A stretch of DNA of 64,000 bases from Streptomyces sp. NBC_01754 (GCF_035918015.1 NZ_CP109132.1:2480001-2544000); one strand, 5' to 3'; numbered from the stretch's first letter, positions 1-9,111 are shown. Made by a program: numbers and translations. The notes: generated from the letters alone by a model not told the origin.

Positions 1-278
1 ACGATGTCGGAGAAGTAGGGCTCGGCGAAGAACCGGGTCTCGGACTCGGGCACGACGAGGGCGATGGCGTCCGTGCGGTTCCCGGCGAGCGCGCGGGCCG
101 CCCGGTTGGGTACGTACCCCAGTTCGGCGACGGCCGCCTCGACGGCCTCACGCGTCTGGGCGCTGACGCGCGGGGAGCCGTTGATGACGCGGGAGGCCGT
201 GCCCCGCCCCACCCCGGCCCGTGCCGCTACCTCTTCGAGCGTGGGCCGCCCGCCACTCCGTACTCGCGCTGCCGCCAT
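1..278 (-). CDS. cebR: LacI-family repressor, probable CebR (N-terminal part; runs off the left edge)
   Basis: Ninety-two codons of a LacI/GalR repressor are visible. The N-terminal helix-turn-helix (about residues 13-35, TLEEVAARAGVGRGTASRV) is followed by the hinge helix (VPNRAARALAGNRTDAIALVVPE) and the start of the periplasmic-binding-like sensor domain; the rest lies outside the window. The ATG at 278 follows a good GGGAGG ribosome site. The gene lies downstream of bglC on the same strand, and its upstream region carries a perfect 20-bp CebR-type palindrome (391-410), which suggests autoregulation. In known Streptomyces, CebR represses cebEFG-bglC and is released by cello-oligosaccharides. 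The CebR name is inferred from the motif and neighbours; another sugar-responsive LacI repressor remains possible. Confidence 0.85.
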   Translation of the reverse strand, partial: MAAARVRSGGRPTLEEVAARAGVGRGTASRVINGSPRVSAQTREAVEAAVAELGYVPNRAARALAGNRTDAIALVVPESETRFFAEPYFSDI

Positions 279-390
279 GGCTGCCTCCCGTTCGCGGTCA
301 ATTTCTCACAGCCGGATACCCAAACCAAGTCCCGCTGTCCGATCCCTTGACACTTGTGCGGACCGACCGGCCGCCCCGCAGCGCCACATG

Positions 391-410
391 TCTTGGGAGC
401 GCTCCCAAGA
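391..410. promoter_or_regulatory. CebR-type operator upstream of the lacI/cebR gene
   Basis: Perfect 20-bp palindrome TCTTGGGAGCGCTCCCAAGA containing the TGGGAGCGCTCCCA core known as the CebR box. It lies 113 nt upstream of the repressor start, so it probably mediates autoregulation. Confidence 0.8.
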
Positions 411-459
411 CGCGCCCCCAAGATTACGGGGTCACGGTGAAGGACAGGCGGGAGGGCAT

Positions 460-502
460 ACGGAAGCGGGACCCGGCCCCCCGGGCCGGGTCCCGCTTCC
501 GT
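460..502 (-). terminator. Hairpin terminator downstream of bglC
   Basis: Perfect 19-bp inverted repeat (460-478 with 484-502) with a 5-nt loop, starting 14 nt beyond the bglC stop codon. There is no U-tract, as is common for Streptomyces terminators. It should separate bglC from the regulator gene. Confidence 0.8.
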
Positions 503-515
503 CACGCGCCTGGGA

Positions 516-1976
516 TCAGACCGTGCCACCGCCCGGCGGCAGGGCGTGACGGCGGATCACGTCGGAGTACCAGTGGGCGCTCGCCTTGGGGATGCGGCGC
601 TGGGAGGCGTAGTCGACGTACACCGCGCCGAAGCGCTTCGAATAGCCGTACGCCCACTCGAAGTTGTCCATGAGCGACCACAGGAAGTAGCCGCGCACGT
701 CCGCCCCGTCCGCGATCGCACGCTGTACGGCGTCGATGTGGCCGTGCAGGTAGGCGATGCGCTCGGGATCCTCCACCTTGCCCTCGGGCGAGACGTAGTC
801 GTCGAAGGCGGCACCGTTCTCGGTGACCATCAACGGCAGTTCCGGGTGGTCCCGGTGGACGTCCATGAGGAGGTTGTAGAGCCCGTTGGGATCGATCGAC
901 CAGTCCATCGCGGTGCGCCGCTTGCCCTCGGCGAGGTGGAAGGCGACGTGCTCCGAGCCGGGCCACGGGGAGTGATCGCTGGCGCCGTGGGCGTCGCTGC
1001 GCGCGTAGTCGGCCCCCTCCACCGGGGTGGACACCAGGGTCGGCGTGTAGTAGTTGACGCCGAGCGCGTCGACGGGGCGGGAGATGGTGGCGAGGTCGCC
1101 GTCCTTGACCAGCTTCGACCAGTCCACCAGGTGCGAGGTGTCGGCGATCAGGTCCTCGGGGTACTCCCCCCGCAGCATCGGGCCGGTGAAGACGCGGTTG
1201 CCCACGGCGTCGATCCGGCGGGCGGCGTCCGCGTCGCCCGGGCTGTCGGTGAGCGGGCGGACCTGGTGGAGATTGAGGGTGACCGAGGTCTGCGCGGCAG
1301 CGGGGAGTTGGTCGCGCAGAACCTCGATCGCCCGGCCATGGGCGAGGTTGAGGTGATGGGCCGCCTGCAGCGCCGCCGCAGGCTCGGTGCGGCCGGGCGC
1401 GTGCACGCCGGAGCCGTAACCGAGATAGGCCGAGCACCACGGCTCGTTGAGGGTGGTCCACATGCCGACGCGGTCACCGAGCGCGCCGGACACGATGGCG
1501 GCGTAGTCGGCGAACCGGTCCGCGGTCGCGCGCTCCGGCCAGCCGCCGGCGTCCTCCAACTCCTGGGGCAGGTCCCAGTGGTAGAGGGTGGCGACGGGCA
1601 TGATGCCCGCGTCGAGCAGCTCGTCGACGAGCTTGCGGTAGAAGTCCAGGCCGCGTTCGACGGCGGGGCCGCGACCGGTGGGCTGGACCCGCGACCAGGA
1701 GATGGAGAAGCGGTAGGCCTTGAGCCCGAGCTGCTTCATCAGTGCGACGTCGTCGCGGTAGCGGTGGTAGTGGTCGGCGGCGATGTCGCCGGTGTCGCCG
1801 TTGCGGACCTTGCCGGGGGTGCGGCTGAAGGTATCCCAGACGGACGGCGTTCGGCCGTCCTCGGCGGCGGCGCCCTCCACCTGGTAGGAGGCGGTGGCCG
1901 CGCCCCAGATGAAGCCCGTGGGGAAGTTCGTTGCCTCGGGCGCCTGGGGGGTGGTGTCAGGTCGTACAGCAGTCAT
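516..1976 (-). CDS. bglC: Beta-glucosidase, glycoside hydrolase family 1 (BglC)
   Basis: A 486-residue GH1 enzyme that hydrolyses cellobiose and cello-oligosaccharides to glucose in the cytoplasm after CebEFG uptake. The acid/base motif TLNEP is near residue 178 and the nucleophile motif VTENG near residue 386, and the length is normal for the family. No signal peptide is seen. The start is taken as ATG at 1976 (MTAVRPD), because the in-frame ATG at 2006 would place the CebR box inside the coding region. The box at 1978-1991 then lies directly upstream, and its GGGAG half doubles as the Shine-Dalgarno sequence. A hairpin separates it from cebG, so it probably also has its own CebR-controlled promoter. 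Confidence 0.93.
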   Translation of the reverse strand: MTAVRPDTTPQAPEATNFPTGFIWGAATASYQVEGAAAEDGRTPSVWDTFSRTPGKVRNGDTGDIAADHYHRYRDDVALMKQLGLKAYRFSISWSRVQPTGRGPAVERGLDFYRKLVDELLDAGIMPVATLYHWDLPQELEDAGGWPERATADRFADYAAIVSGALGDRVGMWTTLNEPWCSAYLGYGSGVHAPGRTEPAAALQAAHHLNLAHGRAIEVLRDQLPAAAQTSVTLNLHQVRPLTDSPGDADAARRIDAVGNRVFTGPMLRGEYPEDLIADTSHLVDWSKLVKDGDLATISRPVDALGVNYYTPTLVSTPVEGADYARSDAHGASDHSPWPGSEHVAFHLAEGKRRTAMDWSIDPNGLYNLLMDVHRDHPELPLMVTENGAAFDDYVSPEGKVEDPERIAYLHGHIDAVQRAIADGADVRGYFLWSLMDNFEWAYGYSKRFGAVYVDYASQRRIPKASAHWYSDVIRRHALPPGGGTV

Positions 1977-1977
1977 G

Positions 1978-1991
1978 CGGGAGCGCTCCCA
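1978..1991. promoter_or_regulatory. CebR-type operator overlapping the bglC ribosome site
   Basis: CGGGAGCGCTCCCA, one mismatch from the palindromic CebR box. It ends 2 nt before the chosen bglC ATG, so bound repressor would cover the Shine-Dalgarno region and act as a roadblock to transcription entering bglC. Confidence 0.8.
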
Positions 1992-2031
1992 TGGGTTGAC
2001 GAACATGGACGGGAAGAGCGGGGACCCCGTA

Positions 2032-2067
2032 CCCGTACGGCCTGTGGTCAGGTACAGGCCGTACGGG
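2032..2067 (-). terminator. Hairpin between cebG and bglC
   Basis: A 14-bp perfect inverted repeat (2032-2045 with 2054-2067) with an 8-nt loop, 41 nt beyond the cebG stop. It may be a partial terminator or an mRNA-stabilising hairpin that uncouples bglC level from the transporter genes. Confidence 0.65.
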
Positions 2068-2108
2068 ACGGCCGGGGTCGGACCGGGAAGGGGACGGCGG
2101 GCCGGGGA

Positions 2109-3032
2109 TCAGCCCTTGACGGCGCCGGACATGATGCCCCCGACGATCTGCTTGCCGAAGATCACGAAGACGACGAGCAGCGGCAGGGTGCTGATCAGGG
2201 CTCCCGCCATCACGATGCTCTGATCGGGGACGTAGGAGGCGCTCAGCTGGCCGAGCGCGACCTGGAGGGTCGGGTTCTCCTGGTCCAGGGCGAGGTACGG
2301 CCAGAAGAAGTCGTTCCACGCCTGGACGAAGGTGAGCATGCCGAGAACCATCATGGCCGGTCGGGCCACCGGAAGCACGATGCTCCACACGATTCGGAGG
2401 TTGTTCGCCCCGTCCACCTTGGCCGCCTCGATGAGTTCGTACGGCAGGGCCTCCACCAGGTACTGGCGCATGAAGAACACACCGAACGCGCTCACCAGGG
2501 TCGGGAAGATCACCGACTCCAGCTGACCGCCCCAGCCGATGTCGGCCATCATCATGAACAGCGGGACGACGCTGAGCTGCGGGGGGATCGTCAGCGTGGC
2601 GATGACCGTCGTCATCAGCGCGCCGCGGCCCTTGAAGCGCATCTTGGCGAAGGCGTAACCGGCCAGGGTGCAGAAGAACAGCGTGGCCACGGTGATGCTG
2701 CCGGCCACGATGACCGTGTTCAGGATGGCCTTGCCGAGGTGGGCCTGCTCCCAGGCCGCTCGGAGGTTGCTGAACAGGTTGCCGCCCGGCAGGAAGGGCG
2801 GAGGGCTGTCCAGCACCTCGTCCTGGGTGCGGGACGCGGCGACGAGCGTCCAGTACAGCGGGAAGAGCGAGCCGATGCCGACGACGGCGAGGGCGAAGTA
2901 GGCGAAGGGGCCGGCGTGGTGCTGGCGCCCGGCGCCCGGGGCGAACCTGCGGCGGCGAGGGGCCTGGCCCGGGGCGGCGGCCTTGGACACGCGGCGGCGG
3001 TCCGGGACGGTGATGGGGCTGGTCGTGGTCAT
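2109..3032 (-). CDS. cebG: Cellobiose/cello-oligosaccharide ABC transporter permease CebG
   Basis: A 307-residue MalG-type inner-membrane permease. Six hydrophobic segments are visible. The EAA loop reads EAAKVDGANNLRIVWSIVLP around residues 200-220, the site that contacts the ATPase. The N-terminus is basic and Arg-rich. ATG at 3032 lies 15 nt after the cebF stop, so the two are cotranscribed. No ATPase gene is present in the locus. In Streptomyces such sugar importers borrow the shared ATPase MsiK, encoded elsewhere, so the missing ATPase is expected. The name is inferred from gene order with CebR boxes and bglC. Confidence 0.9.
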   Translation of the reverse strand: MTTTSPITVPDRRRVSKAAAPGQAPRRRRFAPGAGRQHHAGPFAYFALAVVGIGSLFPLYWTLVAASRTQDEVLDSPPPFLPGGNLFSNLRAAWEQAHLGKAILNTVIVAGSITVATLFFCTLAGYAFAKMRFKGRGALMTTVIATLTIPPQLSVVPLFMMMADIGWGGQLESVIFPTLVSAFGVFFMRQYLVEALPYELIEAAKVDGANNLRIVWSIVLPVARPAMMVLGMLTFVQAWNDFFWPYLALDQENPTLQVALGQLSASYVPDQSIVMAGALISTLPLLVVFVIFGKQIVGGIMSGAVKG

Positions 3033-3047
3033 GGATATCGCTCCCCG

Positions 3048-4046
3048 TCAGGCCGCGGTCTTGCGCACGGAGCGCCCGACGAGCCAGTTGATCGCGGCAA
3101 TGAGCAGCAGCAGGGCCAGCATGGCCCAGGCGACCGCGGCGGCCGGACCGAGGTGCTGGAGCTTCCAGCCGTAGTTGTAGAGGTAGATGCTGAGCGTCTC
3201 GTACTGGTGCTCGGTGCCGCCCTGTGCGCCGATGGTGCCGCCCTCGAGCAGCAGCGGCTCACCGAACAACTGCATCGAGCCGATGGTCGAGATGACGATG
3301 GTGAAGAGGATCGTGGGGCGCAGCGCCGGGATCGTCACGTTGCGGAACTGCTGCCAGCGTGAGGCGCCGTCGATCGAGGCCGCCTCGTAGAGGTCGGACG
3401 GGACGGCCTGCATCGCGGCGAGGTAGATCAGCGTGTTGTAGCCGGTCCAGCGCCAGATCACGATGACCGCGATGGCGATCTTGGACGACCAGTGTCCCTG
3501 GGCCCAGTTGGTGCCGCCGAGGCCGACCAAATCCAGGAACCAGTTCAGCAGGCCGCCGTCGGCCCGGAAGACGAGGGCGAAGACGATCGCGGCCGAGGCC
3601 ACGGAGGTGGCGTACGGGGTGAGGATCACCGTCCGCCAGAAGGTGCTGGCGCGCAGCTTGTAGTTCAGCAGGTGGGCCAGGCCCAGCGCCACCAGCAACT
3701 GCGGGACCGTGGAGATCACGCCGATGATGAAGGTGTTGGCGACCGCCGTCCAGAACTCGGGGTCCTGGAGGACCCTGCTGAAGTTCTCCCAGCCGACCCA
3801 GTCCATCTGGTCGAGGCTGATCATCTCCACGCGGTGCAGGGCGATCCAGCCGGTGTAGATGAGGGGGTAGAGCCCGAAGGCCCCGAAGACGAGGAAGAAG
3901 GGCGCGATGTACGCGTACGGCGACGCCTTGTCGTCGAAACGCCACAGCCGGCTCCGCCACGCCTGGCGGCCGGGTGAGTCGGGCTTCGGGGCGCGGCGGC
4001 CGGAACGTGAGCCGTGAGCGCCCCGGGTGGGGGTCGTGGTTGCCAC
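3048..4046 (-). CDS. cebF: Cellobiose/cello-oligosaccharide ABC transporter permease CebF
   Basis: A 332-residue MalF-type permease with six predicted membrane segments and the EAA motif (YEAASIDGASRWQQFRNVTIP near residues 225-245). The GTG start at 4046 gives a basic, Ser/Arg-rich cytoplasmic N-terminus. It pairs with CebG to form the membrane channel and lies 167 nt downstream of the cebE stop. That spacer contains a long hairpin, which probably lowers permease expression relative to the binding protein, a common arrangement for ABC importers. Confidence 0.9.
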   Translation of the reverse strand: MATTTPTRGAHGSRSGRRAPKPDSPGRQAWRSRLWRFDDKASPYAYIAPFFLVFGAFGLYPLIYTGWIALHRVEMISLDQMDWVGWENFSRVLQDPEFWTAVANTFIIGVISTVPQLLVALGLAHLLNYKLRASTFWRTVILTPYATSVASAAIVFALVFRADGGLLNWFLDLVGLGGTNWAQGHWSSKIAIAVIVIWRWTGYNTLIYLAAMQAVPSDLYEAASIDGASRWQQFRNVTIPALRPTILFTIVISTIGSMQLFGEPLLLEGGTIGAQGGTEHQYETLSIYLYNYGWKLQHLGPAAAVAWAMLALLLLIAAINWLVGRSVRKTAA

Positions 4047-4155
4047 AGGTGGGAGTCCTTCCCTGGGTGTGCCGACACCGCAGGGGCAGGCCGGACCTCT
4101 GGTCAGGTCCGTCGGAGGTGTCGGAATCGTGCACAGGGCCGGCGTGGAGCCGGCG

Positions 4156-4206
4156 CCGGTGCGGGCGGCCGGGACGCGTCGTCGACGTCCCTGCCGCCCG
4201 CACCGG
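4156..4206 (-). other. Intercistronic hairpin between cebE and cebF
   Basis: Long imperfect inverted repeat: CCGGTGCGGGCGG at 4156-4168 pairs with 4194-4206, and an inner GGGACG/CGTCCC stem continues towards the loop. It begins 8 nt after the cebE stop. Such hairpins usually protect the upstream binding-protein mRNA and attenuate read-through. Confidence 0.65.
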
Positions 4207-4213
4207 GGAGGGG

Positions 4214-5536
4214 CTAGCCGATCACCTTGTCGATCTCCTCGGTGGCGGCGTTCCAGGCCTTCTCGGGGCTGGTACCGCGCTGCTCCATGTTGTTGATCTG
4301 GGTGGAGATGCTGTCCTTGATGATGCCGTCCTTCGGGCCGAGCACGGCGGCGGGGATGACCTTGGCCTCTTCCGCGTAGATCTCACCGATGGGGGCGTTG
4401 TTGAAGTACTCCAGCTTGGCGTTCTTCACGTCGGGGAGCTCGTAGGCGCCCTTGTTCGACGGGAAGAGGCCGGCGGCCTTGAAGACGGCGGCCTGCTGCT
4501 CGGGGGCGGTCAGCCACTTGACGAGCTCACCGGCCTCCTTGACGTGCTTGCCCTTGGCGGGCACGGCGAGGAAGGAACCGCCCCAGTTGGCCGCGGTCTC
4601 GCCCGGGGTGAGGGCGATGTCCCACTTGCCCTTGAACTCGTCACCGGCGTACGTGGCGATCTGCGCGGCCATCCACGCGGGGCACGCCACGGTGGCGAAG
4701 GTGCCGGTGCGCAGCGCGGCCTTCCAGGGGTCCTGGAACTGAGCCAGGCCCGCGGTCAGCTTCTTGTCGGCGGCCTCGGCGGCGAGGTCCCAGCCGGCCT
4801 TGACGGAGGCGCTCTCCTTGTAGATCGCCTTGCCGTCCTTGGAGTAGTACTGCTCCTCGCCGGAGCTGACCACGCCGTTGTACATGGCGCTGGCGGAGTC
4901 CATGTAGAAGGTGTCCTTGGGCGCCTTCTTCTTGTACTCCTCACCGAGCTTGAGGTAGTCCTTCCAGCCGCCGGCGACCTTCGCGGCGACCTCTTCGCGG
5001 TCGGTCGGAAGACCGGCCTGCTCGAACAGGTCGCGGCGGTAGCAGAGCGACATCGGGCCGATGTCGGTACCCGCGCCGATCACCTTGCCCTCGTCGGTGG
5101 TGGCCTGAAGCGCCTTCCAGTTGACCCACTCGTCGACGTCCACGACCTTGGACAGGTCGGCGAAGGCGTCCGCCTTGGTGTCGACGAGCTCCTTCACCCG
5201 GCCGACCTCGATGCCCTGGATGTCGGCCAGCCCGCTGCCCGTGTTGAGCTGCTGGAGGAACTTCGGGTAGTAGACCTGCTCGTCGGCGGTGACGGTTTCC
5301 TTGACCGTGATGTTCGGGTGGAGCTCGTGGTACTTCTCGAAGAGCCCCGCCTCCTTGTAGCCGAACTGTCCGAAGTCGGCGATGGTCAGGGTGATGTTGC
5401 CGTCGGCGTCGGCCTTGTCGGAGTCCGAGCCGGAGTCGCTGCAGCCGGTCAGCAGCAGCGCCACGGTGGTGAGACCCGTGGTGGCCATGACGGCGGTTCT
5501 GCGGCGTCGACCTGCGACGGTGCGGGTGATGCGCAT
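4214..5536 (-). CDS. cebE: Extracellular cellobiose/cello-oligosaccharide-binding lipoprotein CebE
   Basis: A 440-residue family-1 extracellular solute-binding lipoprotein. The signal is basic (MRITRTVAGRRRR), then hydrophobic, then has lipobox LLLTGC with the lipidated Cys near residue 32 and a Ser/Asp-rich linker. The mature part has the usual bilobed SBP pattern. The ATG at 5536 is chosen because longer in-frame starts would read through the CebR box and lack a signal peptide. It is the first gene of cebEFG. It captures cellobiose and cellotriose for import and has a CebR box 133 nt upstream. In S. scabies the orthologue also senses plant cello-oligosaccharides. Confidence 0.9.
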   Translation of the reverse strand: MRITRTVAGRRRRTAVMATTGLTTVALLLTGCSDSGSDSDKADADGNITLTIADFGQFGYKEAGLFEKYHELHPNITVKETVTADEQVYYPKFLQQLNTGSGLADIQGIEVGRVKELVDTKADAFADLSKVVDVDEWVNWKALQATTDEGKVIGAGTDIGPMSLCYRRDLFEQAGLPTDREEVAAKVAGGWKDYLKLGEEYKKKAPKDTFYMDSASAMYNGVVSSGEEQYYSKDGKAIYKESASVKAGWDLAAEAADKKLTAGLAQFQDPWKAALRTGTFATVACPAWMAAQIATYAGDEFKGKWDIALTPGETAANWGGSFLAVPAKGKHVKEAGELVKWLTAPEQQAAVFKAAGLFPSNKGAYELPDVKNAKLEYFNNAPIGEIYAEEAKVIPAAVLGPKDGIIKDSISTQINNMEQRGTSPEKAWNAATEEIDKVIG

Positions 5537-5668
5537 TCCACTACTCCTTGTTCCAGGGTGGGACTGGCGTTCGATCTGCTCGGCATACGCACGGCTGGGT
5601 GCGGGTGCCGGTGGTACGGAGAGACATGGGCCGTGCCGTCCCCGTACGAGCGAAAAACCTCGTTCGAT

Positions 5669-5684
5669 ATGGGAGCGCTCCCAT
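5669..5684. promoter_or_regulatory. CebR-type operator upstream of cebE
   Basis: Perfect 16-bp palindrome ATGGGAGCGCTCCCAT, 133 nt upstream of cebE. It is the exact CebR-box core, so it should be the main control site of the transporter operon. Confidence 0.85.
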
Positions 5685-6119
5685 GCGCTGATGCCGGAAG
5701 GTTGCTGCCTCAAGGGGGTGGGTGTCAAGAGTTGAAGACGCTTCCGTTGCCCGAGTGTGTCCTCCAAGTCACGCGAACGTGTCCGCCCAAGGTCTTGCGT
5801 TACCGGGCGCGCCCTGCGTACGACCGGCGGGTAGAACCGAATTCCCGCAGGTCGGGGCGGTGTTGGCGGTGTCAGGGGACGCGCGGCGTCGGTACGGGCG
5901 ACGCGCGGCGCGGATTTCCGCGCCCCGCAGGAAAGGGGTGTCGCGGCTTCCGCCCATCTCCTGGCGGCCCGCCGGAAGATGAACGGGATGAGGCGTGGTG
6001 AGGACGTCCAGGGGGTCTGCGGCTGATTCCGTGTTCTTTCCCCGAACTCCGGCGCCCGCACCAGGGGTTCGGGCCGGCCCTCCGGAAGGCGCGCCCACTC
6101 GTGCGGAGAGCTCGGGCGC
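5685..6119. other. Gene-free stretch upstream of cebE
   Basis: No credible coding region. On the minus strand a TTGACA-like -35 hexamer occurs near 5728, upstream of the CebR box, and may belong to the cebE promoter. The rest, up to the end of the spermidine-synthase-like gene, shows no repeat, tRNA or strong hairpin that I can support. Confidence 0.4.
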
Positions 6120-7007
6120 TCAGTCGAAGGTGCCGGGCGGCGGGGCCGGGGAGGGGCGGGCGGCCTCGTCCGTGACGACGGCGGCGCCGCCGGTGAAACC
6201 GGCGAGGGCCCGGCCGTGTTCGACCCGGCCGGGGTGCGGATCGCTCGCCACCCGCCGGGTCAGTTCGGCCACCGCGATCGGCAGGTCCGAGGCGACCAGG
6301 ACGGCGTTGCCGAAGCGGCGTCCCCGCCAGACGGTGGGGTCGGCGGCGAGCGCCAGTTCCGGGAAGAGCGAGGCGGCGGTGGCGATCTGGCCGCGGAGGT
6401 GGGCCAGCGGCGGACCGTCGGCCAGGTTGGCCGCGTACTGCCCGCCGGGCTTCAGCACCCGGCGCACCCCGGTGAGGAATTCGGCGGAGGTGAGGTGGGC
6501 GGGGGTGCGGGCGCCGCTGAAGACGTCGGCGACGACGAGGTCCGCCCAGCCGTCCGGGATCCTGCCGAGTCCGGCGCGGGCGTCCGTGGCCCGCACCCGT
6601 ATGCGGGCCTGTGGGTCCAAGGGGAGTGTGTCGCGCACCAGTCGGACGAGTGGCGCGTCGACCTCGACGATCTGCTGGGTGGAGCGCGGGCGGGTCGCCG
6701 CGAGGTACCGGGCGAGGGTGAAGGCGCCGCCCCCGAGGTGGACCGCGTGCAGCGGCCGCCCCGGGGGCGCGGCGAGGTCGATGACGTGGCCGAGTCTGCG
6801 CTGGTACTCGAACGAGAGGTAGGCGGGGTCGTCCAGGTCCACGTGGGACTGCGGGGCGCCGTCCAGCAGCAGGGTCCAGGCACGCGGGCGTTCACGGTCG
6901 GGGACGAGTTCGGCCAGGCCGCCGTCCACCGGAGCGGCCACCGGCTCGCGCGTACGTCCGGAGCGCTTCTGGCCGCCGCCCTTGGACGGCGTTCCTCGAC
7001 GTGCCAC
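6120..7007 (-). CDS. Spermidine-synthase-like class I methyltransferase-fold protein
   Basis: A 295-residue protein with the polyamine-synthase Rossmann fold. There is a glycine-rich nucleotide loop (HAVHLGGGAFTLARYLAA, near residue 96), an acidic residue after strand 2 (IVEVDAPLV), and an ADVF motif in place of the catalytic D-x-x-D of true spermidine synthases, so aminopropyl transfer is doubtful. The N-terminus is Lys/Arg-rich. GTG at 7007 is the first sensible start. Many actinobacteria carry such stand-alone 'fused MFS/spermidine synthase' homologues of unknown role. It is monocistronic, divergent from nothing nearby, and its substrate is unknown. Confidence 0.75.
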   Translation of the reverse strand: MARRGTPSKGGGQKRSGRTREPVAAPVDGGLAELVPDRERPRAWTLLLDGAPQSHVDLDDPAYLSFEYQRRLGHVIDLAAPPGRPLHAVHLGGGAFTLARYLAATRPRSTQQIVEVDAPLVRLVRDTLPLDPQARIRVRATDARAGLGRIPDGWADLVVADVFSGARTPAHLTSAEFLTGVRRVLKPGGQYAANLADGPPLAHLRGQIATAASLFPELALAADPTVWRGRRFGNAVLVASDLPIAVAELTRRVASDPHPGRVEHGRALAGFTGGAAVVTDEAARPSPAPPPGTFD

Positions 7008-7105
7008 GTGCGCTCGTCCTCGCTGACCGGTCCGGGCCGGTTCCTCGGCGGACCACTCCGTGCTCGGAGCGGCGGCGGGTGCTCCGCCTGCCGGCCATTA
7101 TGGCC

Positions 7106-7477
7106 TCAGCTGCAGTTGTCGGCCGCCTCGATGAGACGGGCCGCCTGGCCGAGCGCGTCCCGGAGCGCGGCCGGGTCGGTGACGGGGGCGTCCGCCCCGG
7201 GCGGCAGGAGCCAGCCGCCGCCGGTGACGGGCGGCTCGGCGGGGATGCGCAGCCCCCGGCCGTCGGTGCGCGTACAGGCGCTGCCCGGCACGTCCCAGGC
7301 GTCCGCGGTGCCCGGGGGCACGAGGAAGCCGAGGGTGGCGCAGGTCCCGTCGTGCAGGACCGGCCCGACGGCCGAGTGGTCGAAGCCGCGTCGCAGGATG
7401 TCCACGGCCTCCAGTCCTTGGCGTGCCGGGACGGTCACCAGGTCGCACGGTGTGGTTTCCGGGCCGATGTGCGGCAA
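7106..7477 (-). CDS. Small conserved Streptomyces protein of unknown function
   Basis: 123 residues from the TTG at 7477, which is preceded by GAAGGGG; an in-frame ATG at 7591 would give 161 residues with an odd Arg-rich N-terminus. The sequence (GPETTPCDLVTVPARQG then LHDGTCATLGFLVPPGTADAW and a late GGGWLLPP) resembles the short regulatory-type relatives of bifunctional primase/polymerase N-terminal domains that are common in Streptomyces, but no catalytic motif is visible. It lies divergent from the HTH/TPR gene at 7720 and may be functionally linked to it. Function is not assigned. Confidence 0.6.
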   Translation of the reverse strand: MPHIGPETTPCDLVTVPARQGLEAVDILRRGFDHSAVGPVLHDGTCATLGFLVPPGTADAWDVPGSACTRTDGRGLRIPAEPPVTGGGWLLPPGADAPVTDPAALRDALGQAARLIEAADNCS

Positions 7478-7719
7478 GGTGAACCCCTTCTCTCGTCTCG
7501 GTACGGAGCCTCGCCCCGTCTCCGCATGGACCAACGCGCCGACCACGTCAAGGGCTACGGCGGCACGCCGCCGCAAAGGGTGGCAGTTCATGGCGGATTG
7601 CCGAAGAGATGTCCACTTTGTTCACAATCGCTGCGTGTGCGCCTCGTCACAGCAGGTACGTTCTTGCTCCGCCGGGACACCAGAGGCAGGAACCCGGCTG
7701 CACCAGAGAGGGCCCCGCC

Positions 7720-9111
7720 ATGGTGTCGACACGGGCAGTTCCCAACCTCGTCTTCCGGCGGCTGCGTGGACAGCGCTCCGCCGGGGAGTTCGCGGCGGCT
7801 GTCCGCAGAGCCGCACGCGAGATCGGCGAACAGGTCGCGTGCGACGCCCGGTACATCGGGCGCGTGGAGTCGGGCGAGATCCGCTGCCCCAACTACGCGT
7901 ACGAACGGGTGTTCAGGCACATGTTCCCCGGGGCGGGCCTGGTGGACCTGGGCTTCTCGGCCCGCGAGAGCGTGCGCGGCCGGGGAGCGCGGGCGGTGAC
8001 CCCGCCGGCCCCTTCCCTGCTGTCCCTTCCCCCCACGCTCGACAGCGATACCGACGAGGAGTGCGACGTGCTGCGTCGCGTGTTCATGACCAGCGGCCCC
8101 ACCACGGTGGCGGCCACCTCCCTGGGGCTGGGCGGCCCGGCCGCCGCCGGCCCCGTCTCCGCCGCGGACCCGGTCCCCGCCGCGAGTCCCATCGCCGTCC
8201 CCACCCAGCGGCGGGTCGGCGAGGCCGAGGTGAGTGCGGTGGAGAAGGCGGTGCGGGACATCCGGCTGCTGGACGACCAGCACGGCGCGGACGGTCTCTA
8301 CCGGCAGGCCGCCCAGCCGCTGCGAGCGGCCTTCGCCCTGCTCGACGCGGGCACGGCGGCCCGCCGCAGCACGTCGGACCGGCTGTACGCCGGCGCCGGA
8401 GAGCTGGCCATCTCGGTGGGCTGGCTGGCACACGACTCGGGCCGCCTGGACGACGCGCGCTCGCACTACGCGGAGGCGCTCGCGACGGCCCGGCTGGCCG
8501 GCGACGCCGCGCTGGAGGCACACGCGTTCTGCAACGCGTCCTTCCTGGCCCGGGACATGGGGCGGGCGCGCGAGGCGGTACGGGCCGCGGAGGCCGGCCA
8601 GCGGGTGGCCCGGCCGCTCGGCTCGCCGCGCCTGCTGGCCCTGCTGGCCCTGCGGGAGGCGGGCGGCCGGGCGTGGCTCGGGGACCGCTCGGGGTGCGAG
8701 CAGGCGATCGGACGGGCGCGTACGTCGTTCGAGCGGGGGCCGGGCGGGACGGACCCGGAGTGGATGACCTTCTTCCGGGAGGCGGAGCTGGAGTTCCTGG
8801 AGGCCCAGTGCTGGTCGGCGCTGGGCGACTGGCCGAGGGCGGCGCGGCACGCGCGGCGGGCCTCCCGGCTCCAGGACCCGCACTTCGCCCGCAACCTCGC
8901 GCTGTACCGGGCACAGCTGGCGTGGGACCTGGCCCGGTCCGGGACGGCCGACGAGGCGGCCGGGGCGGTCCATGAGGTGCTGGACCTGCTGAGGCGGGTC
9001 CAGTCCTCACGCATCCGGGTGATGCTCACGGACACCGTACGGGCGCTGCGGCCCCAGGGCGGCCCCGAGGTGGCCGCCCTGCTGAACCGCTACGAGGCCC
9101 TGCCGAACTGA
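7720..9111 (+). CDS. HTH/TPR regulatory protein
   Basis: 463 residues from the ATG at 7720, preceded by GAGAGGG. Residues about 10-70 look like an XRE-type DNA-binding segment (GEFAAAVRRAAREIGEQV then DARYIGRVESGEI, PNYAYERVFRHMF). A Pro/Ala-rich linker follows, then about 300 residues of helical repeats with the tetratricopeptide pattern (DSGRLDDARSHYAEALATAR, AFCNASFLARDMGRAREAVRAAE). This layout matches the NsdA/NsdB-like Streptomyces regulators that affect antibiotic production and development. The exact orthologue is not established. It stands alone, with the next gene convergent. Confidence 0.7.
   Translation: MVSTRAVPNLVFRRLRGQRSAGEFAAAVRRAAREIGEQVACDARYIGRVESGEIRCPNYAYERVFRHMFPGAGLVDLGFSARESVRGRGARAVTPPAPSLLSLPPTLDSDTDEECDVLRRVFMTSGPTTVAATSLGLGGPAAAGPVSAADPVPAASPIAVPTQRRVGEAEVSAVEKAVRDIRLLDDQHGADGLYRQAAQPLRAAFALLDAGTAARRSTSDRLYAGAGELAISVGWLAHDSGRLDDARSHYAEALATARLAGDAALEAHAFCNASFLARDMGRAREAVRAAEAGQRVARPLGSPRLLALLALREAGGRAWLGDRSGCEQAIGRARTSFERGPGGTDPEWMTFFREAELEFLEAQCWSALGDWPRAARHARRASRLQDPHFARNLALYRAQLAWDLARSGTADEAAGAVHEVLDLLRRVQSSRIRVMLTDTVRALRPQGGPEVAALLNRYEALPN

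Noticed and set aside
546..3362. Very long plus-strand open frame across bglC-cebG
   Set aside because: It is the GC-bias shadow of the real minus-strand genes; the translation has no recognisable domain and the minus-strand frames carry clear family motifs.
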